The notes under the pieces were generated by a model. That model was not told the DNA's origin and did no database searches. It worked only from the letters and a program-made list of their open reading frames with translations. A stretch of DNA of 24,370 nt from a virus: positions 1 to 24,370 of IMG/VR virus record IMGVR_UViG_3300037104_000212; one strand, written 5' to 3'. The position numbers and the translations under genes are program-made. Positions 13,990-21,287 of this stretch are shown here, piece by piece (position 1 is the first letter of the stretch; each line of letters begins with the position of its first letter).

Positions 13990-15771
13990 CTATTTCTTCT
14001 TTCCGCCATGGTGTGGAAGCGCAGCCTCTGGATGCTGGGCGATAAATTCCGCTTGCTGAATCTTTCGAGTCTGTAATCCGCTGAGAATTTCGTTCTCCCC
14101 GGCCGGGTGGGTATGGGTGATAACATCTTCTGGAGATGCCGCACCAAGTTTTGCCAAATCGAACAATAGAGCGCGAGATTGCTGATTAAATGCCGGAGAC
14201 GCCGAGTGAGAATCGACAACTACCTTGGCGTTCTTTGGCATGTCGGCATAGGTAAATTCGACGGCCTTCATTCCTGGGGCCGGTGGCTGTTCCACATCCT
14301 GATCGGGTTGAACCAAGGATTCCACATTCGTTTCATTAGGCAAAACCCAAGCAGTTATTTTAGACGGAACATGTGCCTTGCACATATCCAGGGCGAGGCC
14401 GAAGGCTTCCTCAACGCTACGTTCTACCAATAGAGCGCGATCCATAAAGCGCGGGCTGGCATTTTGCGTCAGGGTAGCGGCATGTCCTTGGGAGCGAACC
14501 CCAGCTTCACCGCGACCGCGCATAACGGGAGGCATCCCCGCCATTTCATTAAACATCGCCTCGGTTTCGTGGATTCTTTCGTAAAGCCCCTGCGGTATTT
14601 CAGGCGCAAGTGTCTGAATTTTTGCGGTTGGAGATGAATCCGAAAGGAACCCGCCCGGCTTGTTTAGTTTTGCGTAGGCGTTCTGATTGACGCTTGTCGA
14701 TCCTGTGAAGGCGCGCGGCGGCTTCTCCTGTAGGCGCAAAAGTAGATTGATGCCGTCGATGCTGACATTAAGCGTTTTTTGCAGAAGCGCGACGTTGCAC
14801 AGTTCTGATCGTCCCCAAAAATATCCATCAAGACGGTTAGGACAAAATTCTATGAAAGGGTGATGGCCCTTCAGAGGGTTGTCTGTGTGGTCTAGGGACA
14901 AGTCCGTGTCGATTGCATCAGCAAAAATGTTTCGATGCTGAATATTTCCCTCGATTACGATATCTCCCACGGTCTGAATCGTTACCCAATCCTTTTGCTC
15001 GCTGTCCCAAGCCCAAAGCTCATCCAGGCGTAGAATCTTTGCCAGAACTTCTGGGCTTAGATTGGGGCTTGGCCCGCTCAGCCAATCAACAATGCCTCGG
15101 CTTTTTGTTGGAGGGCCTCCAGCCGTTTGATATGGATACATTCCGCCAACAATAATTTGACGAAGCACGTCTGAATTTTGGTCATCTCCTGTCCTAGTTG
15201 GGGAAAGGTACTTACGAACCTTTTTCAGCAATTCTGCCTTGTTTGATTTATTCTCAATCAAATCCTCGAACTGATAAATCGTCATGTATGTGCTATGAAC
15301 GAAGGCTGGTTGTCTGTCTAAGTCGGCAACCGATTCGTTCATAACGCCAAACATTTCCGGCTGGACTAGGTATGGATCAAACCCACCATCCGCCCAATTC
15401 AGTTTTAGGAGCGCCTTTCCTTTGACGAGGGACCAAGTGACAACATCCTCAATCTTGGTATCGACGCTGGAATGTCTTAGGAGGCGGTGAAGGTCTGATG
15501 CTATGGCGCGCCCCTTGGCGCGATCCACTGGGCCGACCTGTCCGTGAAATTCAACATCCGGTCTAAGTTCAACCGGGCTGTAAAGAAGTGAGCTTATGCC
15601 GTCGATATACGCGAATGATTTTGGGTATATCTGAGGATTGCCATCCTCGTCGCCGGTCAAATAAAGATTTCGGTACATCGCACCGCGCTGAATGCGCTCG
15701 GTGCGGGAGGAAAGGCAATAGCCGATGATTTCGGCGGCCCACTTTCCTATATTCTTCTTAGGAATTTTCAT
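13990..15771 (-). CDS. Portal protein
   Basis: The 593-residue protein reads like podovirus-type portal proteins, which form the dodecameric DNA channel at the capsid vertex and dock the terminase. Supporting segments are 'KSFAYIDGISSLLYSP' near the N-terminus, 'WSLVKGKALLKLNW' (wing region), 'HHPFIEFCPNRLDGYFWGRS' and 'LQKTLNVSIDGINLLLRLQE' (clip/stem region), and 'PPVMRGRGEAGVRSQGHAA'. The C-terminus is basic. It lies on the minus strand while terminase and capsid lie on the plus strand, an unusual arrangement. Its start overlaps the stop of the AlpA-like gene by four bases (ATGA), so both are read from the divergent control region. The P22 portal is longer (about 725), so the barrel may be reduced. 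Confidence 0.85.
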   Translation of the reverse strand: MKIPKKNIGKWAAEIIGYCLSSRTERIQRGAMYRNLYLTGDEDGNPQIYPKSFAYIDGISSLLYSPVELRPDVEFHGQVGPVDRAKGRAIASDLHRLLRHSSVDTKIEDVVTWSLVKGKALLKLNWADGGFDPYLVQPEMFGVMNESVADLDRQPAFVHSTYMTIYQFEDLIENKSNKAELLKKVRKYLSPTRTGDDQNSDVLRQIIVGGMYPYQTAGGPPTKSRGIVDWLSGPSPNLSPEVLAKILRLDELWAWDSEQKDWVTIQTVGDIVIEGNIQHRNIFADAIDTDLSLDHTDNPLKGHHPFIEFCPNRLDGYFWGRSELCNVALLQKTLNVSIDGINLLLRLQEKPPRAFTGSTSVNQNAYAKLNKPGGFLSDSSPTAKIQTLAPEIPQGLYERIHETEAMFNEMAGMPPVMRGRGEAGVRSQGHAATLTQNASPRFMDRALLVERSVEEAFGLALDMCKAHVPSKITAWVLPNETNVESLVQPDQDVEQPPAPGMKAVEFTYADMPKNAKVVVDSHSASPAFNQQSRALLFDLAKLGAASPEDVITHTHPAGENEILSGLQTRKIQQAEFIAQHPEAALPHHGGKKK

Positions 15772-15968
15772 GCCGTCATTCTAATCTGATTTCGGCGAGA
15801 TTCCATCCAGCGTTCAACATCGTTTTTACGGTAGAGAATGTTTCTACCAACCCTGAAAAAATCCGGCCCCGTTCCAATCTCGCTTCTTCGCTGGTAAAGC
15901 CACCACTCTGATACGCCGATAATCGCTGCGGCTTCCTTTGTACTAAGATGCTCGCGGTCATTCGCCAT
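15768..15968 (-). CDS. AlpA/excisionase-type helix-turn-helix protein
   Basis: The 66-residue product fits the MerR-like winged HTH of AlpA/excisionase proteins: 'LSTKEAAAIIGVSEWWLYQRR' region (8-28), then a wing with 'FFRVGRNILYRKNDVERWM' (37-55). Proteins of this type regulate phage genes or bend DNA for excision. No integrase gene is visible, so regulation is the likelier role. It is the first gene of a two-gene minus-strand operon with the portal gene, and the upstream region contains several dyads to which it could bind. ATG 15968 has a GGAG-like sequence about a dozen bases upstream. Confidence 0.82.
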   Translation of the reverse strand: MANDREHLSTKEAAAIIGVSEWWLYQRRSEIGTGPDFFRVGRNILYRKNDVERWMESRRNQIRMTA

Positions 15969-16159
15969 TGATTGTCAAGTCTCCAATCAGAACTCTATGG
16001 AACCATACATACCACTAAAGGAACTCGCGTCCAATACCGTTCTAGACCTTGTGTCAAGGGCGATGAAAAAGCAAAGTCAGTATGGTCGCAATATTGCACC
16101 TACCAGTCGTCAGGTAATTGGTTTGAGACCCTGACGGCCTAGAACAGGAGACTCGCCAA
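15969..16159. promoter_or_regulatory. Divergent control region between portal operon and head genes
   Basis: This 191-base region holds no ORF of note but has three dyads: CCTTG-TGT-CAAGG (16047-16059), the perfect palindrome GCAATATTGC (16088-16097), and a 7-base inverted repeat CGTCAGG/CCTGACG (16108-16114 and 16130-16136) with a 15-base loop. On the minus strand the first dyad contains TTGACA (complement of 16052-16057), a possible -35 element for the portal operon, though no good -10 follows at 16-18 bases. No convincing plus-strand promoter was found. A 12-base sequence, CAGGTAATTGGT (16111-16122), recurs with one mismatch at 16195-16206. The dyads are candidate binding sites for the AlpA-like protein. 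Confidence 0.5.
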
Positions 16160-16201
16160 ATGGCTAAAGGTCGTCACAAGCGCCGGCACAAGCGCAAGTA
16201 A
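16160..16201 (+). CDS. 13-residue very basic mini-ORF (leader peptide or micropeptide)
   Basis: AGGAG (16146-16150) stands nine bases before ATG 16160; the ORF reads MAKGRHKRRHKRK and stops at TAA 16199-16201. Ten of 13 residues are Lys, Arg or His. The ribosome binding site is one of the best in the window. The ORF is first in the head-gene transcript and is followed three bases later by competing hairpins, an arrangement seen in attenuation leader peptides. It could equally be a real DNA- or RNA-binding micropeptide. No family can be named for so short a sequence. Confidence 0.5.
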   Translation: MAKGRHKRRHKRK

Positions 16202-16203
16202 TT

Positions 16204-16240
16204 GGTAGGGCGGCGCGCTCTACCCTGGGCAGCGCCGCCC
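16204..16240 (+). promoter_or_regulatory. Two mutually exclusive GC-rich hairpins (attenuator-like)
   Basis: Hairpin A pairs 16204-16212 with 16216-16224 (nine pairs, one G-U, three-base loop). Hairpin B pairs GGGCGGCGC (16208-16216) perfectly with GCGCCGCCC (16232-16240) across a 15-base loop. They share bases 16208-16216, so only one can form. A pyrimidine-rich tract with scattered Ts follows but there is no clean T-run, so intrinsic termination is uncertain. Position just after the mini-ORF stop codon suggests translation of the mini-ORF could choose between them. Confidence 0.5.
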
Positions 16241-16271
16241 GCCTCTCTCTCAATTTCATTTATTGGATTTC

Positions 16272-16664
16272 ATGCCTCTACCCGGTCAACCACCCTCTCC
16301 AGCCCTTGCCTCCGCTCCGCCGAATGTCGGCGGCGCTGTTGCACCGCAGGGCAACGCCGGGAACGCGATGGCAGGACTGGAAAAGGTCAAGATCGCGGTA
16401 AAGGCGCTGCAAGATGCGCTCCCGTCCATCCCAATGGGTAGCTCGCTGCATACCAAAGTCCTGAACGCCGCGAAAGATTTATCCAAGGAACTAGGCGCCG
16501 GTTCTGAGCAGGGTGGTGGCCCGCCGATCCAGGCGCTTTTGCAGATGATCCAGCAAGCCAAAGCCAACCAGCCGAACGCCGCTCTCGCTCGTATGGGCGG
16601 TCCGCCTCCAGGTGGTGGCGCTCCCGCCATGCCGATGATGCCGCCCGCTGCGGCAGCCGCCTAA
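16272..16664 (+). CDS. Pro/Gly/Ala-rich head-operon protein, 130 aa
   Basis: ATG 16272 is chosen over an in-frame TTG at 16263; neither has a clear ribosome binding site. The termini are low complexity: Pro-rich at the start, and Gly-Pro then Met-Pro-Ala at the end. In between is a helical core at about 34-105 with 'LEKVKIAVKALQDAL' and 'IQALLQMIQQAKANQ'. It is the first sizeable gene of the capsid operon, a place where podoviruses often carry small head-assembly or scaffold-accessory proteins. No definite family is recognised. Confidence 0.7.
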   Translation: MPLPGQPPSPALASAPPNVGGAVAPQGNAGNAMAGLEKVKIAVKALQDALPSIPMGSSLHTKVLNAAKDLSKELGAGSEQGGGPPIQALLQMIQQAKANQPNAALARMGGPPPGGGAPAMPMMPPAAAAA

Positions 16665-16679
16665 TCGATAGGAGAATCC

Positions 16680-16871
16680 ATGCCGCTCAATAAAACCAAC
16701 CCTTCGTTCCCAGCGCCATATGTAAACGACACGAAAGATACCGATCCGATGATCGTCAAGGTGGACGTGAACAAGACGGAAATTGGCGCACGTTCATCTG
16801 GTATGCCGAAGGATGCAAAAAACTCCAACACCCTGGAACACGTCGATAACCGCAAGACTGGGGGCAAATAG
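16680..16871 (+). CDS. Hypothetical protein, 63 aa
   Basis: A strong AGGAGA lies upstream of ATG 16680. The protein is hydrophilic, rich in Asn, Lys, Thr and Asp, and probably unstructured alone. It sits between two head-assembly genes. A second small protein of similar length and composition is encoded after the gp10-like gene (23578-23775); both end in a Gly-Lys or Gly-Gly tail. No function can be assigned. Confidence 0.7.
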   Translation: MPLNKTNPSFPAPYVNDTKDTDPMIVKVDVNKTEIGARSSGMPKDAKNSNTLEHVDNRKTGGK

Positions 16872-16873
16872 CC

Positions 16874-17455
16874 ATGCCGATGGTCGAAATCGACGAGGAA
16901 CAGCTTGCGCTTTTGCGGCGAGCCGATGCCTTTCTTGGGAAGGCGTTGAATGATGGTGACATTGGGCCTGCCTTGCAGCGCAAGGCGAAGGCCGATTTCC
17001 CGAACGCGCGGTTTGCAGCCGACGTTGCAGATCCTTTCATTAAGCCAATTCACGATGAGCTTAAGGCCGAAAAGGAAGCTCGTACCAAGCTCCAGGATCG
17101 CCTTGACGCCCGAGACAAATCCGAGAAAGACGCTAAAGAAACATCGGAATTGAACGCTTCTCTCGAATCCGCGCGGAAGCGTTATCGCCTGACCGATGAA
17201 GGCATGGACAAGGTTATGAAGCGTATGCGGGACATGAATAACCCGGACGCCGAAGCCGCCGCCGCATGGGTTACTGACAATGAACCGGCACCAAAGACAA
17301 CCCCAGCTTCGTCCTATTCGCCTCAGGCGCTGAATCTTTTTGGCGCTGGCGAAAAGAGCGAGGACGAGAAAATTCAACTTCTTCACCGCGATCCGCTGAA
17401 ATTCTTTGACCGTGAGGTTGCGGATATTTTGGCGGAAGGCAATCAGGCCGCTTAA
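16874..17455 (+). CDS. Putative scaffold protein
   Basis: The 193-residue protein is charged and mostly helical, with a heptad-like coiled-coil region at about 58-100 ('DELKAEKEARTKLQDRLDAR'), an Ala/Glu-rich middle and a C-terminal helix containing 'DPLKFFDREVADIL'. Size, composition and position immediately before the major capsid gene are those of phage internal scaffolding proteins, which line the procapsid and leave on maturation. Sequence alone gives no catalytic motif, so a protease role is unlikely. Assignment rests mainly on synteny and helical character. Confidence 0.7.
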   Translation: MPMVEIDEEQLALLRRADAFLGKALNDGDIGPALQRKAKADFPNARFAADVADPFIKPIHDELKAEKEARTKLQDRLDARDKSEKDAKETSELNASLESARKRYRLTDEGMDKVMKRMRDMNNPDAEAAAAWVTDNEPAPKTTPASSYSPQALNLFGAGEKSEDEKIQLLHRDPLKFFDREVADILAEGNQAA

Positions 17456-17466
17456 GGAGCTAGTCA

Positions 17467-18531
17467 ATGGCACTTCCGACCACGTTCCAGGGGCCAGTCG
17501 CCAGCGGCATAACGCCGGGCGGGTCTATCGGCGCCCAACTTTCTGCCATAACGCGCCGCGCTTTCATTCCATCTTTGTTTGTCCAAATCTATCAGGCGCA
17601 TCCGTTACTAAGCTTGCTGTTGCAGAACGCGCAGAAGGCGCGCGGCGGCGTTTCGCAGATAACCATCCCGACGCAGGGCGCTAGCTTTGTTAATTTCTCG
17701 TGGGGTTCTTTCGCTGGCGACTTCCCAATCCCGGAAGATCAGGCCGCGATTGAAAACGCACAGTTCAACCTCAAGCTCGGCATGGTGCCGATTGGCTTCT
17801 TCGGGATGGAAGCGATTATCCAATCGTCGGAAGTCATCATTCCGAAACTCCGGGCCGTCATGTCTGACGCCGCCACGGTTATCAAGCAGGCCATTGCCCA
17901 ATCTCTCTATGCGAACAACTACTCCAACACGTCAGCCATAGATTCTCTCGCTCAGGCTTACGATAACGGAACGCTCGCGCCGACCTACGGCGGCATAGCT
18001 CGCGCCGGAAATCAATTCTGGTGGGGACAGTATCTGCCAAACTCCGGCGGTATCTCAAATCGCACAGGAATGGCGATCACGCTGACTCGCGTTATGACAG
18101 GCGCCGGCGGTGAAGCGGCTGACTTCGCTGTGATGAATCCTGCCGATTGGTCAACGCTCATGGCCGACTTCATGGGCTATGAAATGTACCAGACCCGGCC
18201 CAAGTCGATTTACGGCAAGGATGATGCGGTCAATGCTGGCTTCCGTGCCATCCAGGTTCTCGACACTCCGATCTTCCCCGATCCGTTCTGCCCGCGCGGC
18301 GAAATGTACGCGATTAACTCGCGTTACCTCGCCATGTACCTATCGGAGTTTGCGCCGTTCATCTTCTCTGGCTTTGAATCGCTCATCCCGCAGGGCCAGA
18401 TTGCCGATATTGGCGTTCTAATCACTGCCCTAGACCTCGTTTGCGCGAAGCCGTCAAGCGGCGCGCATCTTACTGGATTGACCGGGGCCGCGTGGCCCAA
18501 CTCGCCGGGTAGTGTCCCGGCGGTAATCTAA
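17467..18531 (+). CDS. Major capsid protein
   Basis: The 354-residue protein has a classic AAGGAG ribosome binding site, as expected for a highly expressed gene. It has the look of HK97-fold coat proteins of short-tailed phages: an N-terminal arm 'RRAFIPSLFVQIYQAHPLLSLLLQ', 'QITIPTQGASFVNFSW', a spine-helix region 'PKLRAVMSDAATVIKQAIAQSLYAN' split by strands, an A-domain-like stretch with 'FAVMNPADWSTLM', and 'GEMYAINSRYLAMYLSE' near the C-terminus. It follows the scaffold-like gene and precedes the gp4/gp10-like tail genes. There is no protease domain or obvious cleavage site. Confidence 0.85.
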   Translation: MALPTTFQGPVASGITPGGSIGAQLSAITRRAFIPSLFVQIYQAHPLLSLLLQNAQKARGGVSQITIPTQGASFVNFSWGSFAGDFPIPEDQAAIENAQFNLKLGMVPIGFFGMEAIIQSSEVIIPKLRAVMSDAATVIKQAIAQSLYANNYSNTSAIDSLAQAYDNGTLAPTYGGIARAGNQFWWGQYLPNSGGISNRTGMAITLTRVMTGAGGEAADFAVMNPADWSTLMADFMGYEMYQTRPKSIYGKDDAVNAGFRAIQVLDTPIFPDPFCPRGEMYAINSRYLAMYLSEFAPFIFSGFESLIPQGQIADIGVLITALDLVCAKPSSGAHLTGLTGAAWPNSPGSVPAVI

Positions 18532-18560
18532 CCGCCCGTATCGCATAGGAGCGAAAGCAA

Positions 18561-19658
18561 ATGCCTATCGTTTTTGGAGCCCCTGGCGTAGTCCCGAGCA
18601 ATCGCGGGCAGCCTTCCAATGTCATCACGCTTCAAGCGGGTAACGTCCAGCTTGTGCCATCCGGCTCTTGGTATGTGCGTCCGGGCCGCTACACTACGCT
18701 ACAGGAATACGATCCTGTGGCTGGGTTCTGGCGCAGCATCGGCGGCGACTGGCCCGCGGCTTCCATGTCTCTCGTTTGGTCCGATGGCGTCAACGTCCGC
18801 ATCGCCAATCAAACTGGCTGCGTGGTCGGCGCTCTCATCACCAATGCCGGGACGGGCTATACCTCGGACCCGACCGTTACGCCTTCGGCCGGCGCTTCGG
18901 TTTGGCAGTCAGTAACTGGCGGTGCCGTCAGCACGGTTGTCACCGTCACGAACGGTGGCACGAACTACGTCTATCCGCCCATCGTCACTTTCACCACTCC
19001 GAACGCCGCTGGCGGCACGGGGACGGCTCTCGGCATCCAAGCGACAGGCTTTGCCACGATCAGCGGTGGTGCCGTTACGGCCATCACCGTTACGGATCAG
19101 GGCGCTGGATATCCGGCTGTTCCGACGATTTCTCTCATCAACGATCCGAGAGATTCTACTGGCGGCAATGCCTCGGCTGTTGCAACCCTAACGGGGACTA
19201 ATACCGTTACCGCCCTGATTGTTACCGATCACGGCAATCCGCTCACGGCGGTTCCGACGCTCTCGATCACGGGAGGCGGTGGTGCTAGCGCAGCGGCAAC
19301 CGCCATCATGTGCTGGGCGCTCACTGGCGTCACGGCGACTACCACGGGTTCCGGTTATTCCGGCAATTACGGCGCGGTAGAGCTTTCGGCGCTTGGCGGC
19401 TTCCCGTCCGGCACTCCGGCTTATACAAACCCGACCGATCAACTGAATCTCGTCCGTCCGCGCAAGGCGTCCATCCTTGCGTCTATCACTGCTGGCGCTA
19501 TCAGCAATTCCGGTCAGACGGTTCTCGACGGCGGCATCTATGCGGGTAACGCTTCTATCATCGTTTACTCGCCCGGCGATGCTGCGCTCGATCCGGCTAC
19601 CGGACTCACTGGGTCGTTCGGCGGCGTGACAGACGTGGTCCTGTTGTTCGCGATCTAA
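18561..19658 (+). CDS. Virion protein with GxGY beta repeats (decoration or head fibre candidate)
   Basis: The 365-residue protein has AGGAG ten bases upstream. After an ~85-residue non-repetitive start it has about five copies of a Gly/Thr/Val-rich unit resembling 'VTNGGTxYxxxPTV' (residues ~89-276), which should form stacked beta strands, then a unique C-terminal part ending 'FGGVTDVVLLFAI'. The place right after the major capsid gene suggests a capsid decoration, cement or head-fibre protein. The same repeat type appears in the gp10-like protein. The stop codon overlaps the stop of the opposite-strand endonuclease gene by bases 19655-19658. Confidence 0.7.
   Translation: MPIVFGAPGVVPSNRGQPSNVITLQAGNVQLVPSGSWYVRPGRYTTLQEYDPVAGFWRSIGGDWPAASMSLVWSDGVNVRIANQTGCVVGALITNAGTGYTSDPTVTPSAGASVWQSVTGGAVSTVVTVTNGGTNYVYPPIVTFTTPNAAGGTGTALGIQATGFATISGGAVTAITVTDQGAGYPAVPTISLINDPRDSTGGNASAVATLTGTNTVTALIVTDHGNPLTAVPTLSITGGGGASAAATAIMCWALTGVTATTTGSGYSGNYGAVELSALGGFPSGTPAYTNPTDQLNLVRPRKASILASITAGAISNSGQTVLDGGIYAGNASIIVYSPGDAALDPATGLTGSFGGVTDVVLLFAI
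18829..19390 (+). repeat. GxGY-type protein repeats, about five units
   Basis: Degenerate coding repeats with the consensus T-V-T-x-x-G-x-G-Y-x-x-x-P-x-(V/I) alternate with Gly/Ala-rich spacers. Boundaries are approximate. Related units are present at 21795-22490 in another virion gene. Confidence 0.7.
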
Positions 19659-20482
19659 CCAATGGGGAGGCTCGGCGTGTGTTCAAGAACTTGCCGGGCC
19701 TTCTCAGCCTTTCTATCGAGCGAAACAGTAGCGTTCTCATAGAGAACTCTGATTACAGAGATTGCGCGGTGTCCCGCCGTTTGGGCGCGGTAAACGCCTT
19801 TGTCTCTTATAATGTTTGGCGAAAATCCAATACAATGTTGGATAAAATTACTGAACTGGGAAACCAAGTCATAGCTTCCGGTAAGGGAGATTCGTGGGTA
19901 TATGCCCACGGCATCAATGCAGCCGTCTCCATCAATAACGCCACGCCAGAAATCTCGGTTAATTTCAAGGCCAATTACTTTGGCAGTTTTGCTTTTGTTT
20001 GGAACAACGCCATATTTTGCAAGGTCAGAAACCATTTTTATGGAATAAACTCCCACTCCGATCTGTGGCCTAGAGATGTATTTCCCAACAAGAACTCTCG
20101 GGGCTGCGTAAATCATTTTCAGTCCAGAGGACAAAAATTTCTTGAATTTCTGCATATGCTCAGAGTCTTTATCGGACAGCATTATAGAAACTCTTTTGCC
20201 CCAAATGGCTCCGTCGGCCATCATAAATCCAATCCAATAGGCACTTTCTGGAGTGATGAATGCAAATGCGTCATCATTAAGTGGAAGTCGTTTTTGTCCG
20301 CGTGTTTTTACACCGCGCCGTTTTGCCATGTTGCAGATTGCGGGGTGCCCTACGCCGAATTGGTCAATCAAAATCTTTGTATTTTCTCCAGCAACATACC
20401 GGCGCAACAATTCGTCTCTTTGCTGCGGGGTAAGTTTAAGACCGTTTCTCGGCCCAATCTTTCGGTCGGAGTCTAGTGTCAT
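19655..20482 (-). CDS. Free-standing LAGLIDADG homing endonuclease with N-terminal HTH
   Basis: From ATG 20482 (an in-frame GTG lies two codons upstream) the product is 275 residues. Residues 17-60 form a helix-turn-helix ('LTPQQRDELLRRYVAGENT' then 'FGVGHPAICNMAKRRGV') likely to help bind DNA. Two LAGLIDADG motifs follow: 'AYWIGFMMADG' (D90) and 'DFWRGVIDGDG' (D186), both with intact acidic residues, so a single-chain active nuclease is expected. The gene runs opposite to its neighbours and fills the gap between two virion genes, sharing four bases with one and two with the other. Such genes spread by cutting phages that lack them. Composition is more A/T-rich than the neighbours. Confidence 0.88.
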   Translation of the reverse strand: MTLDSDRKIGPRNGLKLTPQQRDELLRRYVAGENTKILIDQFGVGHPAICNMAKRRGVKTRGQKRLPLNDDAFAFITPESAYWIGFMMADGAIWGKRVSIMLSDKDSEHMQKFKKFLSSGLKMIYAAPRVLVGKYISRPQIGVGVYSIKMVSDLAKYGVVPNKSKTAKVIGLEINRDFWRGVIDGDGCIDAVGIYPRISLTGSYDLVSQFSNFIQHCIGFSPNIIRDKGVYRAQTAGHRAISVIRVLYENATVSLDRKAEKARQVLEHTPSLPIG

Positions 20483-21287
20483 GGCCACGTTGGGATGGTA
20501 TTTAACTGATACGGCGTCACTCTTGAGGGACGCCCAGTTTCAATTTACCACAAAAACACAGCTTACTAGATGGATAAATTCCGGTCGCAATCAGGTTGCT
20601 AAACTAACCGGCTGCCTCCGTGTTCTCGTTCCTGGTCAGGCGCCATTCGGCGGCGTGGGGCAAGCTGGCTCGATCATTCCTGGCGGCGCGGCGGCAGGAA
20701 CTGAATTAGGCCCAGCCTCGACCGATACGACCGTCCTTCCCTCCGCGATACCGACAAATAGTTTTCTGACAATCCCAGGCGTGGAAAAATATTCCTATGC
20801 CATGGCGAACCAGTACGTCAGGCGGTTCAACGCCGGTCTAAAGGGGATAATGGATGTAATTGATTTGTCGGTGGCGTGGGGCGGAATACGCCCGACGCTG
20901 GCATGGTGGCCCTGGGAGGATTTGCAGGCTTACGGGAGAAGCTACAATACCGGCGTTACCTCATATCCATTCTTTTGGAGCGTAATGAATGACGGAGTGA
21001 ACGGCCAAGTATGGCTGTTCCCGACGCCAAGTGCAGTTGGAGAAATGGAATGGGATTGCACTTGCCTGCCGCTTGATTTGAATAGCGATGGCGATTACGA
21101 CGCCATACCGGAAAATTTCGCTGGGGCAGTAAAATTCTATGCGGCTGGACTTTCCTATCTAGGCTCTCAGCGCACCGGACAGGCTGCCCTCATGGGTCAA
21201 CTATTCCTAGACCATCTTGGAATTGACAGGGCCGCGAGTGATAGAGGAAAAACGCCTGACTTCTATTTCGGGTCCGGTATTCCATAA
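20481..21287 (+). CDS. Head-completion/adaptor protein (P22 gp4-like position)
   Basis: ATG 20481 has GGAG ten bases upstream; a longer in-frame reading would lie wholly over the endonuclease gene and is rejected. The 268-residue protein begins with 'LLRDAQFQFTTKTQLTRWINSGRNQVAKLTG', a helical pattern common in phage head-tail adaptors (D-x-x-x-x-R-W-x-x-x-x-L-x-x-W-I-N). Later segments are beta-rich with 'VWLFPTPSAVGEMEWDC' and end with helices carrying 'AVKFYAAGLSYLGSQ'. Position before the gp10-like gene matches the P22 order gp4-gp10. It would bind the portal and receive the tail hub. Start and ATG are shared with the start of the opposite-strand endonuclease gene. Confidence 0.72.
   Translation: MATLGWYLTDTASLLRDAQFQFTTKTQLTRWINSGRNQVAKLTGCLRVLVPGQAPFGGVGQAGSIIPGGAAAGTELGPASTDTTVLPSAIPTNSFLTIPGVEKYSYAMANQYVRRFNAGLKGIMDVIDLSVAWGGIRPTLAWWPWEDLQAYGRSYNTGVTSYPFFWSVMNDGVNGQVWLFPTPSAVGEMEWDCTCLPLDLNSDGDYDAIPENFAGAVKFYAAGLSYLGSQRTGQAALMGQLFLDHLGIDRAASDRGKTPDFYFGSGIP

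Noticed and set aside
15768-15968. Excisionase paired with an integrase and attachment site
   Set aside because: The protein is AlpA/excisionase-like but no integrase or att-like repeat is visible; regulation of the portal operon fits better.
16208-16240. Intrinsic terminator at the GC-rich hairpin
   Set aside because: No uninterrupted T-tract follows the stem, so it is described as an attenuator-like structure rather than a terminator.
16661-17473. 270-codon minus-strand open frame across the scaffold region
   Set aside because: It spans several plus-strand genes with good ribosome binding sites and has no domain match; shadow of biased codon use.
18668-19201. Alternative frame rich in His, Arg and Trp within the repeat-protein gene
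   Set aside because: Arises from the repetitive Gly/Thr codons read out of frame; no ribosome binding site or family.
19679-20476. 265-codon plus-strand open frame across 19679-20476
   Set aside because: The opposite strand encodes both LAGLIDADG motifs and an HTH; the plus-strand reading shows nothing recognisable.
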